64,000 nt of DNA. Origin: Paraspadella gotoi. Its lineage: Eukaryota; Chaetognatha. Below are positions 58,485 to 64,000 of the stretch, one piece after another. The stretch covers positions 1,162,550-1,226,549 of the forward strand of contig CM119263.1 in the NCBI GenBank assembly GCA_051294375.1, given 5' to 3'. The stretch's first letter is position 1, and the number at the start of each line of letters is the position of its first letter. The notes below the pieces were generated by a model that was not told the origin of the DNA, did no database searches, and was given only the letters and a program-made list of their open reading frames with translations. A program made the position numbers and the translations under genes.

Positions 58485-59799
58485 ATGTTCGCGTCTGTCT
58501 TCGCCGCTGGAGGCGTAGTCGGCGGCGGCGCCAAGGTCGGCGGCGGCCAGGGAGACGCTTTCATGGGCGTTTGGCTTCTCGAACGCAACGAAAACTTTGA
58601 CGCCATCTTGAATTTTCTACAACTTGACTACGTGTCTAAAAAAATGGCGCTGACTCTCAAACCTGCGGTTCAGTTTTCAAGGTCTTTGTCTTTGTCTTCA
58701 TTTTGTTTATTATTTTCACACAAAAAAATAATATTTTTTCATAAAAAAAACAAAACAATCTTGTTCATTTTCAATATCTTTTGTGCAAGTATGGTGGACT
58801 AAAATCCACCAACCGTTCAAGTATACAAGTATACAAGTATACAAGAATACAAGTATCATTTTCAGGCTAATTCCTACTATAATAAAACATCTACAATTAA
58901 TTATCTTCCTCGGCGAGAGAGAGAGCTTGTTTAATATGAAAAATGTTAAAACCAATATAATAATCATCAATGAGACGAAAACGAAAAAAAATATTAATTA
59001 TCGATTCCAGGACGAGCGACGGGATGTGGACAATGGCGACGATTTCCTCCATCAAGACGCAGAAGTTGAACTTCAAGGTGACCGAAGATTTAACCAAGAT
59101 TTACGAAAGATTTATCCAAGATTTATTTAAAAATTAATCTTGGTTTAACAAACAATTAAAATTGAAAGAAAATTTAACGAAGACCAAAGATAAAACAAAA
59201 TATCTACCAAAGATTTTAACTCAAATTTTAACAAAAACGATGATCGGATTAATTAATAATTATGTCAATTACCGACACTTTGTTTACCCGTTTTTATTTC
59301 AGCTCGGAGTTCCGATTAAAGAAAAAACTATGGACGATCGAATCACCTCGACGACTTTTTCGCTCAACGGAAATAAGTTGACGCAGAACGCGGTGAATTT
59401 ATTAATAGTGAAGTGTAATATTGTGAAGTATGTGGCAACTATTTAGCATGATTGATATTTAATGGTTTTATTTATTTATTGATGGATTGATTAGTTGATT
59501 TCGATTTATTTAACAGTTTATATTTTTGCTTTATAGATAGTTTTAACTAATTGATGAACGGATTAATTATACGTTTTTACATTCGATTGATTTTTCCATT
59601 CGATTTGGACCAATCATGGCTCGATCTCTCCTCCAATCAGATCGACGAGAAGGAACCAAAGAAGAGCATGAGGATCGAACGAGTCGTCGTCGCAGACAAA
59701 ATGACGACGACTGTGATTTGCGGCGAAATCGTCGCTCGTCGATTCTACACTAAATCCTCGGAGGCGAAACTTTCGCTCTTTGGCCGATTCCTCGGCTAA
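58485..59799 (+). CDS. Fatty acid / retinoid-binding protein family (FABP/CRABP-like)
   Basis: Intracellular lipid-binding proteins are ten-strand beta-barrels carrying fatty acids or retinoids in the cytosol. Exons: 58485-58681, 59011-59077, 59303-59392, 59641-59799, the classic four-exon layout, phases agreeing. Family marks in order: GVWLLERNENFDAIL, MALTLKPAVQF, SDGMWTMATISSIKTQKLNF, MDDRITSTTFSL, then the C-terminal CGEIVARRFYTK with the Arg-x-Tyr ligand-binding pattern. The stop is TAA. The protein is about 170 residues against the usual 130-135, because of a Gly/Val-rich N-terminal extension of about 27 and a short C-terminal tail. An in-frame ATG at 58449 is an alternative start and would lengthen it by 12; a later start near the barrel is also possible. 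The exon 1 donor (gtcttt) is weak. Confidence 0.85.
58791..58857 (+). repeat. Palindrome plus (AAGTATAC)n in FABP intron 1
   Basis: 'ggtggactaaaatccacc' followed by 'aaccgtt' matches 23089-23114 in SDR-A intron 2. It is followed by several 'aagtatac' units. Confidence 0.6.
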
Positions 59800-60905
59800 A
59801 TGCGTCTTCATTTTCTTATTCTTTTTTTTTTTTGGTTCTTTTTTTTATGTTTTTTGTCGCGAAATGTTTAGGAACTTACCTTCAGACTTATTTAATGCCA
59901 AAAAAACCAAAAAAATGATTGGCGTTTTTTGTAATTTTGTTTTAATTCAAACTTCGTACAAATTATATAATCACCGATCACTCTCATTGTTTTTTTAACT
60001 CACTGTTGAAAAGTATTGAAACAGATATGAAGCATATACAAGAATTGGTTGTAAATTTAAATAAATTAATAGTACGAAACAATACAAACAATACCATTTA
60101 AAAATGTCTATCTATATTCTTTTTATTTTTTTCCATTGTCAATTTTTCCTTCGCTTTTCTCTCTTCTCCATTATTTTTGCTCTCAAGAGTTCGGACTTCT
60201 CTCGTTTTTTTCCTCTCCTGCTAAATCGACTTTCAATCGAGATGCTCTTTTGTTGCTGATCTTATGTTTGTTTTTATGCCAGGAAAATCCCGCTTGATGC
60301 CGCCACGAGTCTCTCGAGGCGAAATCTAAGAGGTTTTTTCGGAGAGGAAAGAAGAGAAGAAAAAAAATGAGGAGACGAATGAAAACAAAAAGAAGCTCAC
60401 TTCTTTTTTTTTTACGAATCTGTGAAGTTACTACAAAACTATCTTTCCACTTACCAGTGCTTTCACTTGTCACATCTAAAGCGAACAGAGGGTTCACACA
60501 CCGTCACATCTAAATAGATCAGTGGGTTCACACACCGTCACGTCCCGCTTTCTCTTAATTCCGAACTTTCCTGAATCCCAGACGAAGTCGCCTCAAGTCG
60601 CAATGCAAGATAAAATCTCAAAGAGAGTTTCACATTGGATGATGTACGTATAAGTGAAACGCCTCGGTTCCATATAGTTTTCGTTTTTGTGCTTTATTTA
60701 CTTTTTTGTTCTTTTGCTCTTTTTTTGATTCTTTTATTTTCTTTTTATGTTCAAAGCAACTTCCTTTTTTTTTAAACTCAAAAGCCAACAATACGTTCCC
60801 GCGAGATTCCCCGTTCACTGTCACCTGGTCACCTCTTTTTCACTCTCTCTCTCTTCTCTCTCTCTCTCTCTCGTCTCTCTCTCTTCTCTCTCTCTTCTCT
60901 CTTTC

Positions 60906-60952
<47 letters not shown>

Positions 60953-60958
60953 TTCTTT

Positions 60959-60995
<37 letters not shown>

Positions 60996-61429
60996 ATCCT
61001 CTCTCTCTCTTCTCTCTCTCTTCCAACCGCGCCATTTCTTTTCCATCGTCGTCGTCGTCGTCGTCGTCGTCGTGATCAAAAGCTTCTATCGATCACAGCA
61101 AAAAAAAAGAGAAAAAAAGCGAGAGAAAAATTATATTTTTTTTCTATTTTTTTCCTTTAGATTTTCGTTTTCATTGCAAACAAAATATATTTTATCAAAA
61201 CATTAATTCTTCGTTGACGCGTGACTTAAATATCATCAACGTTTAATCCTTAGCGGAGTTGAGAAACATTAATGGAGATAATATTAATTAACGGGCGGAG
61301 TGTAAAAATATTTAAAAAACCATTGTATTACTTTATCAGCTAATTATAAATTAGGAATTTATGACAGAAGATTTGACAATTAAAAACTTAGATGAAAACT
61401 ATTAAAGTTTAAGCTAAAAAAGTTTGGAT

Positions 61430-61468
61430 CACTCTCGGAAAAGAGAGCCACTCTCGGATAACAGAGCC
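61430..61468 (+). repeat. Two overlapping short hairpin repeats
   Basis: 'cactctcggaaaagagagcc' is followed at once by a variant 'cactctcggataacagagcc'. Same motif as 28479-28500 (opposite strand) and 62533-62585. Confidence 0.6.
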
Positions 61469-61967
61469 TGGAAATGAGCAGGGATGAATAAAAAATAATC
61501 CCCCATATTGATTACCCATTTTCCTTCCATCCAAGACCACATTAGTTCCACACTTCAATAATATGGAGTCCATATCTGCCCTACTTTCCCGCGCCCTCGA
61601 TCTCTAGGATCTCAACTCGTGCGCAAAGAGGCTGAAAATCTCGCTCCCCACCGGAATATGCAAATGAGATTAAACCCGCTCCGACAAAGTTACCGCCCCA
61701 CCGTCGTTAAATTACGATCATCCAGTAAAAAAAATATTCTGCCGACGAAAATTAATTTTTTCATATCAATCCGATAATAACGTCTTTTTTATTCTGATCT
61801 GTTGTCATAAAAATCTCACTCCCTCTGCATACGTGTTTATTGAATATATTGGGGCAGAGGAGAACTTAACAATTTTTATTCGCAATTGCAGGGTTCATGC
61901 AGAGTGGCGTTTTATGATTTAAAATATTAGATCTTTTTATTAAAAATATTTGATTTAGCTCAAAATT

Positions 61968-62042
<75 letters not shown>

Positions 62043-62532
62043 GTCTCTCTCTCTCTCTCTCTCCTCTCTCTGCTACTCTTCTCTCCAAAGCGAAGGCAAA
62101 ATGGTCTCACAGTTAAGAGAAATGATGTTTTAACGCGACCCGAATTTAGAGCCCGGCTCAGAGAAGGGGGGGGGGCGGTCGAGCGGGCGAGGCGGCGGGC
62201 GAGATGTCGAGCAGGCGGGCAGGCGGTCACAGAGACCGACCGGTCACATGAACGGGCGGCCAAGGCAAACAAAAGTGGCCAGTCACGAAAAGCGTTCGAG
62301 CGAAGGTTAAAGGAAGAGGAGAGGAAAGAGGTTAAATCGACGGGAAATCCAAGCTTAAAAAAACGGTCCTATATTCCCAGAAAGCCCAATTTCATTTATA
62401 ATTTAGACTTGTGTTATTTTAAGATAAAAATAAGGTGAGAGGTTAGAGTTAGGGATCAGATTATATGGTTAAAAATATATTTATATCACATATTAAAGTT
62501 AAAATTGAATTCCGAGATATAAGAACAGAAAA

Positions 62533-62585
62533 GGGGCACTATCGGAAAAGAGGACCAGAAATGGGGCACTCTCGGAAAAGAGAGC
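62533..62585 (+). repeat. Two tandem short hairpin repeats
   Basis: 'gggcactatcggaaaagagg' and 'gggcactctcggaaaagaga' occur about 30 bases apart. They belong to the same hairpin family. Confidence 0.6.
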
Positions 62586-62648
62586 TAAAAAAAAATCATG
62601 AGCGAAAAAAAACGTTGACATCTAATANNNNNNNNNNNNNNNNNNNNN

Positions 62649-62684
<36 letters not shown>

Positions 62685-63153
62685 ACCATAACAACAACAA
62701 TAACGTTGAGAATTGAAGATAAATGAGGAGAAAATCAATTTTTCTGGAATTAAACTAAAGTCTACGATTTAAAAAAAAAGAAAGAAATAAAGAAAGTAAG
62801 AAAGAGAGAGAGAAAGAAAAAAATAAAGAAAGAAAGAAAGAAAAAAGAACAAAAGGTTTTTACTGGATGGATGACAGTAGTTAGGATCTAGGAGAGATGA
62901 GGAAGACGACGACGACAACGACGAAGACGAAGACGACGACGACAACGACGACGACAAGAACACCTCTTACCACGAAGATGAGGGTGAAAACGACGACCAT
63001 AACGACGACCATAAGGACGAACATAACGACGAACACAACGACGAACATAACGACGAACATAACGACGACGGGGTTAGATTATTTCCATAATCATCACTTC
63101 TTCTTCTTCTGTCTTCATAAAAATACGAAAATGCTAATTATGGTAAATTAATA

Positions 63154-63193
<40 letters not shown>

Positions 63194-63339
63194 GGATGAT
63201 AATTAAGATGATGTTGATTATGAGGATGATTAAGATAATGACGACGACGACGACGAAGCTGACGGCCGACGGATTCAAAAAAATTCGATCGATGAAAAAT
63301 CGACGTCGAGACGAAATTGATGAAGCGAAAATGAGAAAT

Positions 63340-63680
63340 GGAAGGAAAAGGAAAGGAAAAGGAAAGGAAAGGAAAAGGAAAGGAAAGGTAAACGAAAGAA
63401 AAAGGAAAGCAAAAGGAAAAGGAAAGGAAAAGGAAAGGAAAGAAAAGGAAAGAAAAAGGAAAGGAAAAGGAAAGGAAATAAAAGGAAAAGGAAAGAAAAA
63501 TAGGAAGGAGATAGAAATTAAAAGGAAAGCAAAGTAAAGAAAAGGAAAGAAAAGGAAAAGAAAATAGGAAGGAAAATTAAAGGAAAAGGGGAAGGAAAAG
63601 AGGAAAGAACAGAGGAAGAAAAAGGAAAAGGAAAGGAAAGTAAAACGAAAGGAAAAAAAAGGAAAAGGAAAAGTGAGAAA
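63340..63680. repeat. GGAAA/GGAAAA tract
   Basis: Long imperfect run of 'ggaaaaggaaa' with AGAAA variants; purine-only on the plus strand for most of its length. Confidence 0.85.
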
Positions 63681-63699
63681 AGTGTAGCCGAGCCCAAAA

Positions 63700-63925
63700 A
63701 GCATGACCCTCAGTCCTGACCCGGTGGCTCACGACTACGAGGTATGTACCTGGGATCGATTCCCAGTGGTCGCTCCTCTACCGACGAAAGATGGAGGACG
63801 TCGGTAAACCTCCTCTGGGGCCTGAAAAACCCTCGAGCCTGGTTCCAAGCTCAGGACCCGTTCCATTGCTGAAGATACGGAGAGTAGTCTTCAGACCACT
63901 TAGCGCCTTAGAAAAAAAAAGAAAC
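63700..63925 (+). mobile_element. tRNA-derived SINE-like repeat
   Basis: A-box-like 'ggtggctcacgactacgagg', B-box-like GGATCGATTCC at about 63753-63763, then a tail with 'agcctggttccaagctcagg', 'accacttagcgcctta' and an A-rich end. The same tail order occurs on the minus strand at 31640-31835, so it is a family. Confidence 0.7.
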
Positions 63926-63957
63926 GAGAAAGAAAATCAAAAAAGGGAAGAAAAATA

Positions 63958-64000
63958 TGTAAAAGAAGAAGAAGAAGAAGAAGAAGAAGAAGAAGAAGAA
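63958..64000. repeat. (GAA)n at the window edge
   Basis: Perfect GAA/AAG triplet run that continues to the end of the window. Confidence 0.9.

Larger units (their letters stand above)
59800..63699. other. No gene seen; simple-repeat-rich
   Basis: Contains a two-copy 40-base repeat with 'gggttcacacaccgtcac' (60490-60543), (CT)n (60842-61022 and 61970-62085), (GTC)n (61050-61073), a G-rich block (62165-62225), a gap (62628-62648), (GAAA)n (62770-62850), (GAC)n and (ATG)n runs (62895-63255), and GGAAA repeats. The long low-complexity frames are artefacts. Confidence 0.7.

Noticed and set aside
63753-63763. A functional tRNA gene at the B-box-like sequence
   Set aside because: No complete cloverleaf could be drawn, and the downstream tail is shared with another copy, so it is better called a SINE.
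1-64000. CRISPR arrays, operons, bacterial promoters, rRNA genes
   Set aside because: None seen; the window is animal nuclear DNA, and its regular repeats are microsatellites or minisatellites without unique spacers.

Overview
This window is eukaryotic DNA from an animal, most likely an invertebrate bilaterian. All recognisable genes are split by GT-AG introns. The families present are metazoan: SGSM-type RUN-domain protein, SDR16C retinol/steroid dehydrogenases, a vWA receptor-like protein, an anoctamin and an intracellular lipid-binding protein (FABP). The sequence is full of microsatellites ((CT)n, (GAAA)n, (GGAAA)n, (GAC)n), tRNA-derived SINE-like copies and small DNA transposons. I cannot name the lineage from the sequence alone.

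Left part (1-20717): no gene found. It is dominated by low-complexity sequence, assembly gaps and two pairs of near-duplicate segments: 26-645 against 1562-2140, and 3341-9484 against about 10985-18900. The copies differ mostly by single-base indels, which looks like unpolished long-read sequence placed beside its own polished copy rather than a biological duplication. A palindromic MITE-like element lies in each copy of the larger pair.

Centre (20718-36600): a minus-strand SGSM1/2-like gene runs from an ATG at 36600 to at least 20718. Its N-terminal region and most of its RUN domain are readable; the TBC half was not found. Inside one intron of about 11.85 kb (21869-33719), on the opposite strand, sit three tandem SDR16C-like genes (A 22321-25685, B about 26120-28426, C 29989-33476). 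They share the same six-exon structure; internal exons 2-5 are the same length in all three (128, 161, 110 and 248 nt). Copy A has broken reading frames; B and C are largely intact. Their introns hold SINE-like copies, a telomere-like repeat and duplicated splice donors.

Right part: a mariner-like MITE of 880 bp (36836-37715), a CCAAT-rich block (38446-38653), a four-exon plus-strand gene for a small single-pass membrane protein with a vWA domain (39510-41411), a plus-strand anoctamin gene of about 25 coding exons with two phase-compatible last exons (43117-52186), and a four-exon FABP-like gene (58485-59799). The anoctamin carries several single-base frame breaks, mostly where one base of a doublet seems missing, so base-level errors are likely there too. 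The final 4 kb is simple repeats, repeated short hairpins and a SINE-like copy.

The genes do not form one pathway. SDR16C enzymes and an FABP/CRABP-like carrier could both act on retinoids or other lipids, but that is inference. The most notable arrangement is the three-gene SDR array nested in the intron of an oppositely transcribed SGSM gene.
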